The notes under the pieces: model-generated
Told to the model about the DNA's origin: nothing
The model's database searches: none
Seen by the model: the letters and a program-made list of their open reading frames with translations, nothing else
Source of the DNA: Longispora sp040681875
Lineage (GTDB): Bacteria; Actinomycetota; Actinomycetes; Mycobacteriales; Micromonosporaceae
DNA length: 64,000 nt
NCBI RefSeq assembly: GCF_040681875.1
Contig: NZ_JBFAZP010000006.1
Location: forward strand, 634,316 to 698,315
Direction: 5' to 3'
Shown here: piece by piece, positions 1-10,422 of the stretch
Position numbering within the stretch: position 1 is the first letter of the stretch
Layout of the letters: every line of letters begins with the position of its first letter
Position numbers and translations under genes: made by a program

Positions 1-268
1 CCGCCAACTCGTCCTGGGCTGGTACGCGGCCGCCGCCATCGCCGCCGGTACCCCCGGAGAGGCTCTCGCCCTTGTGGAGCGTGACGCCCGGGACCGGCCG
101 CTCGACGAGGGCGCGCAGGCCCGGCTGATCGGGGTGCTGCACGCCCTGGGCCAGCGCGCGGCGGGCGTCGCCGTCTACCGCCGGGCCCGGGTGGCCCTCC
201 GCCGCGAACTCGGGGTGGCGCCGGGCGACCTGCTGGAGGACGCCCGGCTCCTGCTCACCCGGTGCTGA
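1..268 (+). CDS. C-terminal fragment of a SARP/AfsR-type regulator (BTAD domain)
   Basis: The gene enters from the left edge. The open frame begins at base 2 and stops at 268, leaving about 88 residues. The helical repeats containing GEALALVERDARDRPLDEGA, AQARLIGVLHALGQRAAG and YRRARVALRRELGVAPGD are characteristic of the bacterial transcriptional activator domain (BTAD) of SARP/AfsR regulators. That domain packs against an OmpR-type DNA-binding domain, which would lie to the left outside the window. The protein ends directly after the BTAD, so it may be a short SARP rather than a large AfsR with an ATPase domain. The target genes cannot be seen. Confidence 0.75.
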   Translation, partial: RQLVLGWYAAAAIAAGTPGEALALVERDARDRPLDEGAQARLIGVLHALGQRAAGVAVYRRARVALRRELGVAPGDLLEDARLLLTRC

Positions 269-271
269 CGG

Positions 272-625
272 TTACGGCGCCCCGCCGGTGCAGCGGCGGT
301 TGGTGATGCTGGTGACGCTCGCGCCGGTCGCGTCGGTGACGACGATCTTCGACTGCGGCGTGGTGTACGGCTGACAGCCCCAGGACACGTACGTCTTGTT
401 GTCGTGCTGCGGGAAGTAGTAGCCGTTGTAGTGCCACTTGATCGTGTAGGGCGCCGTGCCCCCGGCGACGATGGCCTCGCAGAAGATGCTGTTGCGGATG
501 GACTCGCAGTACTGGGACGCCGTCAGCGTGCCCGCGGCCTGGGCGGGGGCCGCGCCCACCAGCATCGCCCCGGCGACGCCCGCGACGAGGGCTACCGCGC
601 TGACGGATCTGGACAGTCGGGACAT
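272..625 (-). CDS. Small secreted four-cysteine protein of unknown function
   Basis: A 117-residue protein with a clear Sec signal peptide: basic SRLSRS start, hydrophobic core, and likely cleavage after AQA near residue 30. The mature part is about 87 residues with four cysteines (in QYCES, IFCEA, WGCQP and RRCTG), so two disulfides are possible. The pattern GGTAPYTIKW followed by IVVTDATGASV resembles a small Ig/PKD-like beta sandwich. A Shine-Dalgarno-like AGAGGAG lies about 7 bases before the ATG at 625. Its stop is 3 bases from the stop of the convergent regulator fragment. I do not recognise the family. Confidence 0.7.
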   Translation of the reverse strand: MSRLSRSVSAVALVAGVAGAMLVGAAPAQAAGTLTASQYCESIRNSIFCEAIVAGGTAPYTIKWHYNGYYFPQHDNKTYVSWGCQPYTTPQSKIVVTDATGASVTSITNRRCTGGAP

Positions 626-745
626 GGGTGTCTCCTCTGGGTTCGGTGACGGGCGCCTGCGCGACCATCGACCAGCATGACGGCACGAGGTCCATAGTGG
701 AACCTCAGCCGGGTACGGGAACGCGCTGGCCTGCGGGGAGTGTGC

Positions 746-2575
746 TCAGCGCGACTGGACGACGAATGGACGGGCGAGGCGGGCCAGGCCGTGGTGCAGC
801 CGGCGGTAGTACGTGGCCCGGCTGAGGTGCAGGCGCATCGCGATGTGCTCGTGGCCGCCCCGCCGTTCCAGGTAGTACCGGGCGAGGATCTCCCCCGCCT
901 CCACGTCGGCGGCCGCCGGACCGGCCTGGAGCTCCCCGATCGCGCCGACCAGCAGGTCCCGGAGCGACCCGGGTCCGCCGGCCACGGCGAGCAGCGGGCT
1001 GCGGGCCAGGGCGAGCGGCTCGTGCACGTGGTCGAGCGCCTCGCGCAGTTGGCGGAGCACCCAGCCGGCGTCGTCGGGCACCACGGGGGCCAGCCCGGGG
1101 CCGCGCAGCCGGTCCAGCCAGCGGGGCAGGCTCTCGGTCTCGAAGTCGTGCGAGTACACCTGGTTGGGTCGGCCGCAGTCCAGAACGTCGTCCCGGGTGG
1201 CGCCGTGCGCGTGCAGCCCGAGCCCGGCGGCCAGCCGCTGGTACTCCCGCGACGGGGTCGAGATCACCATCCCGTTGTGCTGGATGCCCATGGCGAGCAG
1301 GAACCGGAACAGGGCGGCCCGGGCGGCCGGCTGCCGGTCGTCGTAGGTGGCGAGGCCGATGAAGGCGCCCTTGCCCGGGGTGAGTACCGCGGTGTGCTGC
1401 TGGAGCAGGGGTTCCATGGTCGCCATGGCCCGGTCGGTCACCGGGAACACGTTGGCGAGGCCCACGGCGTGCCCCTCCCGGTCGCAGACCAGGTGGAACC
1501 CGTCGGGGGTGGTCCGCATCCACCCGTCGAGCAGCCGCTCGGTCCGCCGCGCGCCCAACGAGCCCCACCGGGCCCAGCGCCGCACCAGCCGGGCGACGTC
1601 GTCGGCGTCGCCCGGTCCGGCCGGCCGGACGTGCGCGGGCGCGGTGACGGGCCGGAACAGCCGGCGGGCCGGGTCGGGGACGGTGAGGAACAGGGCCTGG
1701 GCGACCCGGTCGGCCCGGGCCCGGTCGCTGTGCTCGGTGGCGAGCAGCCGGCCGTGGTGCGCGGCGGCCCGGGTCGCGGCGGTGCGGTGCCCGACCGGCG
1801 AGCGCCACTCGTGCGCGAGGTCGAAGACCGTCCGGTACGGCTCCGCCACCGCCAGCCCGGTGGCCACCGCGACGACGACGCTGGACTCGGCGAGCGCGGC
1901 GAACGCCGGCCCCGCGCCGAGCACGGTCAGCAGGTCCCCGTCGGCCTGGCCGACCGTGGCGAGCAGCAGGAGCGCCTCCTCCGTGCCGGCGTCCTCGACG
2001 GCGAGCCGGCGGAGCACCCCGGCCACGGCGGCGTGCACGACGGCCCCGGGCGCGTCGGCCATCTCGGCGGCGCGCAGGGCCCGGCACAGTTCGCGGGCGA
2101 GGAGCGGGACGCCGGCGGACAGCCGGACGACGTTGCGGGTCGAGGCCGGGTCGTCGACGCCGGACGCGGCGACCAGTTCGGCGATCCGGGCGTCCGGCCA
2201 CGGCTCGACGTGCACGACGGCGACGGGGATCTCGGGGTCCCAGGACCGGTGGGCGGGCAGCGGTCGGCGGCTGGCGACGACGAGCGGGCCGGCGGGCAGG
2301 GTGAGGCGGGCGACGGCGGCCTCGTCGTTGACCTCGTCGGCGAACCGGACGTCGTGGAACGGGTCGGTCGGGGTGGTGTCCGCACCGGGCACCGTGGACG
2401 GCCCGCCGGTCCCGGACGTCCCGGGCCGACCCACCGCGCCGCCGGGCCCGGCCAGCTCCGCCATCAGCCGGGACTTCCCGATCCCGACCGGCCCCACCAG
2501 GTTCACCACCCGGGTCCCGGCCGCGAGCAGTTCCCCGACCCGGTCCCGCACGTCCACGCTGTCCACCACTCCCAT
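746..2575 (-). CDS. ATPase-GNAT-HTH fusion, putative transcriptional regulator
   Basis: About 609 residues. A P-loop (GPVGIGKSRL) lies near the N-terminus and is followed by a STAND/AAA-like ATPase region. A middle segment (about residues 330-470) has a GNAT acetyltransferase look (VRPAGPGDADDVARLVRRW, then VGLANVFPV and AALFRFLLAMGIQHNG). The C-terminus (HIAMRLHLSRATYYRRLHHG) is a helix-turn-helix. The domain order suggests a signal-sensing regulator. No acceptor or target is evident. The ATG at 2575 was preferred over the in-frame GTG at 2596 because that GTG sits inside a palindrome (2583-2598); neither start has a strong ribosome-binding site. Confidence 0.65.
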   Translation of the reverse strand: MGVVDSVDVRDRVGELLAAGTRVVNLVGPVGIGKSRLMAELAGPGGAVGRPGTSGTGGPSTVPGADTTPTDPFHDVRFADEVNDEAAVARLTLPAGPLVVASRRPLPAHRSWDPEIPVAVVHVEPWPDARIAELVAASGVDDPASTRNVVRLSAGVPLLARELCRALRAAEMADAPGAVVHAAVAGVLRRLAVEDAGTEEALLLLATVGQADGDLLTVLGAGPAFAALAESSVVVAVATGLAVAEPYRTVFDLAHEWRSPVGHRTAATRAAAHHGRLLATEHSDRARADRVAQALFLTVPDPARRLFRPVTAPAHVRPAGPGDADDVARLVRRWARWGSLGARRTERLLDGWMRTTPDGFHLVCDREGHAVGLANVFPVTDRAMATMEPLLQQHTAVLTPGKGAFIGLATYDDRQPAARAALFRFLLAMGIQHNGMVISTPSREYQRLAAGLGLHAHGATRDDVLDCGRPNQVYSHDFETESLPRWLDRLRGPGLAPVVPDDAGWVLRQLREALDHVHEPLALARSPLLAVAGGPGSLRDLLVGAIGELQAGPAAADVEAGEILARYYLERRGGHEHIAMRLHLSRATYYRRLHHGLARLARPFVVQSR

Positions 2576-2582
2576 GTGGACA

Positions 2583-2598
2583 ATGTAAACGTTCACAT
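2583..2598. promoter_or_regulatory. 16-bp near-perfect palindrome, candidate operator
   Basis: ATGTaAACGTTcACAT, arms complementary except for one pair, centred on AACGTT. It lies just upstream of the ATG of the ATPase-GNAT-HTH regulator and could be its autoregulatory site. On the minus strand a TACATT hexamer inside and beside it lies 6 bases before the ATG, which would allow a leaderless transcript. This is inference from symmetry and position only. Confidence 0.4.
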
Positions 2599-2659
2599 CG
2601 AATCAAATGACCAGTCGGAAGGGTCGAGAGCGTTCGGGAACGTTCGGGATTGGCGGCGG

Positions 2660-2705
2660 ACCGTCCCGGGCGGGGCGCGAGTGGGCGCGACCCGCCCGGG
2701 ACGGT
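2660..2705. terminator. 15-bp perfect inverted repeat downstream of the YczE-like gene
   Basis: Arms accgtcccgggcggg (2660-2674) and cccgcccgggacggt (2691-2705) are exact complements around a 16-base loop. The hairpin lies about 75 bases past the stop of the YczE-like gene in its direction of transcription, so termination is plausible. There is no T-tract. The right arm overlaps the first unit of the 23-bp tandem repeat. Confidence 0.45.
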
Positions 2706-2788
2706 GGTCTCGGGTCCCTCGGGACGCTGGTCCCAGGCCTCCCGGGACGCCGGTCCCGGATCGTTCGGGACGGTGGTCTCAGGCCTCC
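2697..2788. repeat. Four tandem 23-bp units
   Basis: Units at 2697-2719, 2720-2742, 2743-2765 and 2766-2788 follow each other exactly every 23 bases. Each begins CGGGACG(G/C)(T/C)GGTC(T/C)C. Units 2 and 4 share the ending AGGCCTCC and differ at only two positions. The array fills the gap after the YczE-like gene and covers its last few codons and stop. It has no spacers, so it is not a CRISPR array. Confidence 0.75.
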
Positions 2789-3417
2789 CGGGTCGGGGGC
2801 GCCGCCAGGCGGGCCGTCGGCGCGGTGAGGCGGGCCAGGAAGAACTGCACGAGCGGCCCGATCGCGACCGCGTACAGCAGGGTGCCGATGCCGAGCGTGC
2901 CGCCGAGCAGCCAGCCGCTGGTCACCACGGCGATCTCGATCAGGGTGCGGATCAGCCGGATCGACCTCCCGGTCTTCGCGGCCAGCCCGGTCATCAGCCC
3001 GTCGCGGGGGCCGGGGCCGAGCCGCGCGCCGATGTACAGCCCGCCGGCCAGCCCGTTGAGCACCACCCCGGACAGCAGCAGGCCGATCCGGACGGGCAGC
3101 GGCCCCGGTTCGGGCATGATCCGCAGGGTGAGTTCGGCGACGAAGCCGATCACGAGCACGTTGCTGATGGTGCCGACCCCGGGCTTCTGCCGCAGCGGGA
3201 TCCAGAGCAGCAGGACCAGCGCCCCGGTACCGGCCACGATCCACCCGAACGGCAGGTGGGTCTGCACGGCGACACCCTGGTGGAACACGTCCCACGGCAT
3301 GGTGCCGAGGTGCGCGCGGATCATCAGGGCCATGCTGACGCCGTAGATCACCAGGCCGAGCTGCAGTTGGGCGAAGCGCTTGCCGAGGTCCTTCATGCAT
3401 GCCATTCTTAAGGCCAT
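2779..3417 (-). CDS. YczE/YyaS-family integral membrane protein
   Basis: 212 residues with about five hydrophobic segments. Family features include LGLVIYGVSMALMIRAHLGTM and PWDVFHQG near the N-terminus, SNVLVIG in the middle, and GLYIGARLGPGPRDGLM in the second half. These match the YczE/YyaS (COG2364) membrane family, whose substrate is unknown. It is transcribed divergently from a MocR-type regulator. This YczR-YczE pairing is known in other bacteria and suggests that the regulator controls the transporter. Alternative in-frame starts exist at 3405 and 3396; the latter (MKDLGKRF) looks like many family members. Confidence 0.8.
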   Translation of the reverse strand: MALRMACMKDLGKRFAQLQLGLVIYGVSMALMIRAHLGTMPWDVFHQGVAVQTHLPFGWIVAGTGALVLLLWIPLRQKPGVGTISNVLVIGFVAELTLRIMPEPGPLPVRIGLLLSGVVLNGLAGGLYIGARLGPGPRDGLMTGLAAKTGRSIRLIRTLIEIAVVTSGWLLGGTLGIGTLLYAVAIGPLVQFFLARLTAPTARLAAPPTREA

Positions 3418-3457
3418 TCCAGCCCAATTAAAGAGCCAATTGCGGGGTACTGGCCTT
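3410..3457. promoter_or_regulatory. Divergent yczE-mocR control region with direct and inverted repeats
   Basis: The direct repeat CCAATT occurs at 3424-3429 and 3436-3441, within AGCCCAATT and AGCCAATT, 12 bp apart (about one helical turn). An outer inverted repeat pairs AAGGCCA (3410-3416) with TGGCCTT (3451-3457). MocR regulators usually bind pairs of direct repeats in such divergent gaps, so this is the likely site of the adjacent regulator. That assignment is inference. Confidence 0.5.
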
Positions 3458-4898
3458 GAAACGCATGCTCAGCGCCACCCAGTTCGCCCGGCTGCTCGGT
3501 GACTGGCGCAGCCGGGAGGCCGACTACCTGGCCCTCGCCGGGGCCGTGCACCGCCTGGTCCTCGACGGCCGGGTGCCGCCGGGCGTGCGGCTGCCCGCCG
3601 AGCGCGAGGCGGCCCTGGTGCTGGGCGCGAGCCGGACCACGGTCACGGCGGCGTACCGGCGGCTGCGCGAGTCCGGCTTCCTCACCAGCCGGCAGGGCGC
3701 GGGCAGCTGGACCTCCGTCCCCGACGGGCACCGGATCGGCAGCAGCGGCCTGTGGTCGGACGCGGGGGCCGACGAGGACGTGCTCGACCTGAGCTGTGCC
3801 GCGCTGCCCGCCCCGCCGCAGCTCGCCGACGCCGCGCGGGAGGCCGTCGAGGAGCTGCCCCGGTTCGCGAACGGCTCGGGGTACACGCCGACCGGGCTGG
3901 CCCCGCTGCGGGCGGCGGTCGCGGAGCGGTACACGGCCCGGGGGCTGCCCACGAGCCCCGAGCAGATCATGATCACGACGGGGGCGCAGCAGGCGTTCGA
4001 CCTGACGTTGCGGCTCCTGCTGTCCCCGGGCGAGCCGGCCCTGGTCGAGGTCCCGACCTACGCCAACGCGCTCGTCGCCCTCACCGCGCACCGCGCCCGG
4101 GTCGCCGGCTACGGCCTGCCGGGTACGGGCTGGGACGGCGACGAGCTGATCGCGACGCTCCGGCAGGTCCGGCCCCGGGTGGCGTACCTGCTGCCGGACT
4201 TCCACAACCCGACCGGACACCTGATGCCGGCGGAGACCCGGGAGCGCCTGGCCGCCGCCGCGCACCCGGTCGGCGCGGACCTGGTGGTCGACGAGACGTT
4301 CGCCGAGCTGTCCCTGACCGGCGAGGACATGCCGCTCCCGCTGGCCGCGTTCGACCGGCACTCCCGGGTGATCACGCTCGGCGGCATGAGCAAGGCGTAC
4401 TGGGGCGGCCTGCGGATCGGCTGGATCCGGGCGGCCGGCCCCGTCATCCAGCGGCTGGCGGCGCTGCGGGTCGGCGCGGACATGGGCTCCCCCGTCCTGG
4501 AACAGCTCGTCGCCGGCCGGCTGGTCGCCCGCGCCGAGGAGATCATCCCGGCCCAGCGGGCCACCCTGCTGTCCCGGCGGGACGCGCTGGTCGCCGCGCT
4601 GCGCGCCGAGTGCCCGGACTGGCGGTTCACGGTGCCGACCGGCGGGATGTCGATGTGGGTCGAGCTGGACGCGCCGGTGAGCACGGCCCTGGCCGCAGCC
4701 GCCGAGGGGCGCGGGGTCCGGGTGGCGGCCGGGCCGCGCTTCGGCCTGGACGGGCTGATGGAACGGTTCGTCCGGCTGCCGTACACGCTGCCGGAGGCGC
4801 AGCTGGTCGACGTCGTGCGCCGGCTGAGGCTGGCCCGCGCGGACGTGGACGCGGGCGGGCCGGCCCGCACCCAGAGCGCGCTGGAGATCGTGGCCTGA
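3456..4898 (+). CDS. MocR/GntR-family regulator with aminotransferase domain (YczR-like)
   Basis: 480 residues. The N-terminal winged helix (residues about 15-80, with LPAEREAALVLGASRTTVTAAYRRLRES) is the GntR DNA-binding domain. It is fused to a fold-type I aminotransferase domain (about 120-465) with the PLP-lysine motif GGMSKAYWGGLRIGW (Lys313). MocR proteins use the aminotransferase domain as a PLP or amino-acid sensor rather than as an enzyme. The TTG at 3456 is preceded by GGGGT; the ATG at 3465 is an alternative start. Its divergent partner is a YczE-type membrane protein, which fits the YczR subgroup. Confidence 0.85.
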   Translation: MKRMLSATQFARLLGDWRSREADYLALAGAVHRLVLDGRVPPGVRLPAEREAALVLGASRTTVTAAYRRLRESGFLTSRQGAGSWTSVPDGHRIGSSGLWSDAGADEDVLDLSCAALPAPPQLADAAREAVEELPRFANGSGYTPTGLAPLRAAVAERYTARGLPTSPEQIMITTGAQQAFDLTLRLLLSPGEPALVEVPTYANALVALTAHRARVAGYGLPGTGWDGDELIATLRQVRPRVAYLLPDFHNPTGHLMPAETRERLAAAAHPVGADLVVDETFAELSLTGEDMPLPLAAFDRHSRVITLGGMSKAYWGGLRIGWIRAAGPVIQRLAALRVGADMGSPVLEQLVAGRLVARAEEIIPAQRATLLSRRDALVAALRAECPDWRFTVPTGGMSMWVELDAPVSTALAAAAEGRGVRVAAGPRFGLDGLMERFVRLPYTLPEAQLVDVVRRLRLARADVDAGGPARTQSALEIVA

Positions 4899-5003
4899 CC
4901 GGGCGCGCGACCGCGCGGGGCGCGCGGCCCGACCTTCGGCGCAGCCTGACCCGCGGCGCAACCTGAACTGCGGCGCAACCGGGAGCACCGGGCCGGGCCC
5001 GGC

Positions 5004-5363
5004 CTAGCCCGGCGCCACGAACTCCAACCGGTTCCCCAGCACGTCGAACGTGTGGAACCGGCGCATCCCGGGCACCTCGTCCTCGCCCCACGTCACCTCG
5101 TACCCGGCGGAATGGATCTTCTCGGCCAGGGCGTCGAGGTCCGGCCAGATCAGGGCCGGGTGCGCCTTGCGGGCCGGGCGGAAGTCCTCCTCCACCCCGA
5201 GGTGCAGGTCGGCGCCGCCGGGCGAGCGGAACCACGCGCCGCCGCGCACGGCCAGGGCGGGGGGCTTGGGGAGCTCGACGAAGCCGAGGACGCCGACGTA
5301 GTACCCCCGAAGCGTGTCCTCGCTGCCCGCCGGGCAGGCAAGCTGTACGTGATGCAGGGTCAT
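5004..5363 (-). CDS. VOC-family protein (glyoxalase/dioxygenase superfamily)
   Basis: 119 residues from the ATG at 5363 (MTLHHVQLACPAG). The paired beta-alpha-beta-beta-beta modules of the vicinal oxygen chelate fold are visible. One probable metal ligand is a histidine in LHHVQLA, another is the C-terminal glutamate in GNRLEFVAPG, and a middle histidine lies in GADLHLGVE. The substrate cannot be told. The frame is open further upstream, to 5516, but that would run into the acnA promoter and the extra residues look non-coding. It is divergent from acnA. Confidence 0.8.
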   Translation of the reverse strand: MTLHHVQLACPAGSEDTLRGYYVGVLGFVELPKPPALAVRGGAWFRSPGGADLHLGVEEDFRPARKAHPALIWPDLDALAEKIHSAGYEVTWGEDEVPGMRRFHTFDVLGNRLEFVAPG

Positions 5364-5384
5364 GTCCCACAGTCTGGCGTCGAG

Positions 5385-5417
5385 TTGCGGATTTAGCAAG
5401 ACGGACGTACGGTTTGC
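5385..5417 (+). promoter_or_regulatory. acnA promoter with AcnR-type operator
   Basis: A candidate -35 TTGCGG (5385-5390) and -10 TACGGT (5408-5413) are separated by 17 bases. A 22-bp imperfect palindrome (5396-5417) with outer GCAA/TTGC and inner CGGACGTACGG covers the spacer and the -10. By eye, 19 of its 22 bases match the palindrome at 9737-9758 in front of the AcnR-like gene. Occupancy would block RNA polymerase, as expected for repression of aconitase. Confidence 0.7.
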
Positions 5418-5481
5418 GTGAGCGTAGAGGACCCTAAGACCCGCACGGAGCAGTCGGTGCGGGAGACTGCACGAAGATCCC

Positions 5482-8277
<2,796 letters not shown>

Positions 8278-8287
8278 TCATGCACGG

Positions 8288-8328
8288 AAGGCCGACCCAC
8301 GGGGCACTCGTCCCGCCGGGTCGGCCTT
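8288..8328 (+). terminator. Intrinsic terminator after acnA
   Basis: Stem arms aaggccgaccc (8288-8298) and gggtcggcctt (8318-8328) are perfect complements, ending in a short T run. It lies 11 bases past the acnA stop. Confidence 0.85.
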
Positions 8329-8416
8329 TCGCTTGCCCTGCCTCAGATCAAGGGCCAGATCAACACCACGAGAGGGTTACGCCGCGCCACTCACCCGGCG
8401 CGCATCGGCACTTCCG

Positions 8417-9061
8417 TCAGGCCGCCAGCACCTTGTACACGGCCGCCAGACAGTTGCCCGCGATCTCCGTCGGCGCGAACCGGGGCTCCTCCCAGTGCCG
8501 CCCGTGGCTGATCCACACGCTCGGGATCCCGGCCCGGGTGGCCCCGCCGATGTCGGCCGCCGGGTTGTCGCCGATCATCCACGCGCCGTCGAGCCGGTGC
8601 CGGGCCCGGTTCGCGGCGGCCTCGAAGATCCGCGGGTCGGGTTTGCGCACCCCGACCTCCTCGGAGATGACCCAGGCGGCCACATACCTTTCGAGGCCGA
8701 CCCTGCGCATCTTGGCCTCCTGCTGGCGCTGGGTGCCGTTGGTGACGATGACGGGCATCCAGCCGGCCCGGTCGGCGATCTGCAGGGCGCAGGCGATCAG
8801 CGGGTCGAGGCGGGTGTGCTCGACGACGCCCATGTGGAGTTCGGCGACGATGTCCTCGACGGCGGCGTCCAGCAGGTACCGCGCGCGCATCGCCGAGGCG
8901 ACCTCCTCGCGCGGGGTGAACCCGTCGCCGTCCAGCTTCATGAGCCACTCCAGGTCGGCGTCCGGCGCGCCGATCACGGGCAGGAATTCCTTTGCCCACA
9001 ATCGGAACGCGCCGGTTCTGTCGACCAGCGTGTTGTCCAGGTCGAGGAGTAGCAGCGGCAC
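8417..9061 (-). CDS. HAD-superfamily hydrolase (subfamily IA)
   Basis: 214 residues from the GTG at 9061 (PLLLLDLDNTLVDRTG). All four HAD motifs are present: DLDNTLVD with the nucleophilic aspartate at the very start, VTNGTQ (motif II), the lysine in VRKPDPRIFE (motif III), and MIGDNPAADIGG (motif IV). A helical cap lies between motifs I and II. This fits a small-molecule phosphatase such as the YjjG type. An earlier start at 9160 would overlap the upstream NUDIX gene by 56 bases and adds unlikely sequence, so 9061 was chosen. The gene is probably cotranscribed with the NUDIX gene (gap 43 bases). Confidence 0.85.
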   Translation of the reverse strand: MPLLLLDLDNTLVDRTGAFRLWAKEFLPVIGAPDADLEWLMKLDGDGFTPREEVASAMRARYLLDAAVEDIVAELHMGVVEHTRLDPLIACALQIADRAGWMPVIVTNGTQRQQEAKMRRVGLERYVAAWVISEEVGVRKPDPRIFEAAANRARHRLDGAWMIGDNPAADIGGATRAGIPSVWISHGRHWEEPRFAPTEIAGNCLAAVYKVLAA

Positions 9062-9104
9062 GCGCGGGACGTTACGCCAGTTTCGCGCGGCGCAACAGAG
9101 CCGG

Positions 9105-9725
9105 TCAGTGGAACAGCGTTTGTCCGCCGCCGCGAAAGGCGTCCCGGACGAGGGTGGCATGGAGCGAAAAGAACGTCAGTTTGTCGATTTCGGACTCATG
9201 GAACCACCCGAAATCCCGCACCTCGTGCGTCGTGACAGGTTCCCCCGAGACGACCTCGCACCGGTGCACATGGTGAAAAACATGGGCTGTCCCGGGCGGT
9301 AACACCTTACGGTTGTCGTACACGGCGAGGAGTTCCGTGGCGCGCACGGTCAGCCCCACCTCCTCGTACGCCTCGCGGACCGCCGCCTCGGACGCGGACT
9401 CCCCCACCTCGACCAGCCCGCCGGGCACGCACCAGCCCCGGCCGTCGGCCCGGTCGGTGATCAGCAACCGGCCGGCCGCGTCGAAGATGACGGCGTCGGC
9501 GCCCGCGAGTGGAGTACGCGGAGTGAGGTCGTCCGCGAATATCGCTTGTATCTCGGCCGCGTCGCGCCGGTCGACGACGGCCGTCAGTTCCGCGGCGACG
9601 ATCCGGATCTGTTCGAAGCGCGCGCGGTCGTGGGGATCCTTGCTGAAGTACAACGAGGTGGCCGCGATGGCCCGTAGCTCGTCGGCCAGCTGTGCCACCC
9701 GTACACTCGGATCTACGATCTTCAT
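9105..9725 (-). CDS. NUDIX hydrolase
   Basis: 206 residues from the ATG at 9725 (MKIVDPSVRVAQLADELRAI). An N-terminal helical segment of about 60 residues is typical of ADP-ribose/nucleotide-type NUDIX proteins. The NUDIX box GLVEVGESASEAAVREAYEE, followed by VGL, matches GX5EX7REUXEEXGU. The true substrate is unknown. It shares a divergent promoter with the AcnR-like gene, and the 22-bp palindrome lies only 12 bases from its start codon, so AcnR control of this gene is likely. Confidence 0.88.
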   Translation of the reverse strand: MKIVDPSVRVAQLADELRAIAATSLYFSKDPHDRARFEQIRIVAAELTAVVDRRDAAEIQAIFADDLTPRTPLAGADAVIFDAAGRLLITDRADGRGWCVPGGLVEVGESASEAAVREAYEEVGLTVRATELLAVYDNRKVLPPGTAHVFHHVHRCEVVSGEPVTTHEVRDFGWFHESEIDKLTFFSLHATLVRDAFRGGGQTLFH

Positions 9726-9736
9726 CGGTACACCTT

Positions 9737-9758
9737 GCAAGCCGTACGTACGGATTGC
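9737..9758. promoter_or_regulatory. acnR: AcnR-type operator in the NUDIX-acnR divergent promoter
   Basis: A 22-bp palindrome with outer GCAA/TTGC and a perfect 12-bp core CCGTACGTACGG. A near copy sits on the acnA -10 region (5396-5417). Its position, between the NUDIX start (9725) and the TetR start (9790), suggests autoregulation and control of the divergent gene. Confidence 0.7.
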
Positions 9759-9789
9759 AATAAGCACTACGGCATGTCACGATCACCCT

Positions 9790-10356
9790 GTGCCCAGAGT
9801 CAGCCAGGATCAGCTCGCGGCCCGCCGCCACGAGATCCTCGCCGGCGCGCGGGCCTGCTTCGCGCGGTACGGCTACGAGGGCGCCACGGTGCGCCGCCTC
9901 GAGGAGGAGACCGGGCTGTCCCGGGGCGCGATCTTCCACCACTTCCGCGACAAGGACTCGCTCTTCCTCGCCGTGGCCGCCGACGACGCGGCCGAGATGG
10001 CGGTGACGGTCGCCCAGAACGGGCTGGTCCAGGTGATGCGCGACCTGGTCGGCAACCCCGACGTGGTCGGCTGGCTCGGCACCCAGCTCGAGGTGACCCG
10101 CCGGCTGCGCACCGACCCGGAGTTCGGCGAGCAGTGGGCCGAGCGGTCGGGCGCCATCGCCCAGGCCACCCGCGACCGGCTCGACCGGCAGCGCGAGGCC
10201 GGGGTGCTCCGCGAGGACGTACCCGTCGAGACCTTGCAGCGTTTTCTCGAACTGGCCTACGACGGCCTGGTCATGCACCTCGCGATGGGCCGCCCCGCCG
10301 ACGACCTCGGTCCGGTGCTCGATCTCGTCGAGGGCGCGGTCCGCAAACCTCTTTAG
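9790..10356 (+). CDS. acnR: AcnR-like TetR-family repressor of aconitase
   Basis: 188 residues from the GTG at 9790. The N-terminal TetR helix-turn-helix contains RHEILAGARACFARYGYEGA, TVRRLEEETGLSRGAIFHHF and RDKDSLFLAVA. From memory this closely resembles corynebacterial AcnR, including the run LFLAVAADDAAEMA then NGLVQVMRDL. AcnR represses aconitase and lies just downstream of acn in corynebacteria; here only the HAD and NUDIX genes lie between. The shared 22-bp palindrome in front of acnA and in front of this gene supports the assignment. The C-terminal half is the ligand-binding domain (citrate/Mg in the known protein). Confidence 0.8.
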   Translation: MPRVSQDQLAARRHEILAGARACFARYGYEGATVRRLEEETGLSRGAIFHHFRDKDSLFLAVAADDAAEMAVTVAQNGLVQVMRDLVGNPDVVGWLGTQLEVTRRLRTDPEFGEQWAERSGAIAQATRDRLDRQREAGVLREDVPVETLQRFLELAYDGLVMHLAMGRPADDLGPVLDLVEGAVRKPL

Positions 10357-10422
10357 AAAGCTTTAAGACCAGCATTCTGTACGGTCCGGCACCCGCCCTC
10401 CGTCCGCCGGTAGGGTCGGCGC

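Noticed and set aside
2697..2788. CRISPR-like array
   Set aside because: The four 23-bp units are contiguous with no spacers and there are no cas genes.
4936..4982. Short tandem repeat (CGGCGCA-CCTGA units) after the MocR gene
   Set aside because: Only about two and a half degenerate units of 17-18 bases; could be chance in GC-rich DNA.
1..5363. Edge of a biosynthetic gene cluster suggested by the SARP-type fragment
   Set aside because: No polyketide, peptide or tailoring enzyme genes follow; the neighbours are a secreted protein and unrelated regulators.
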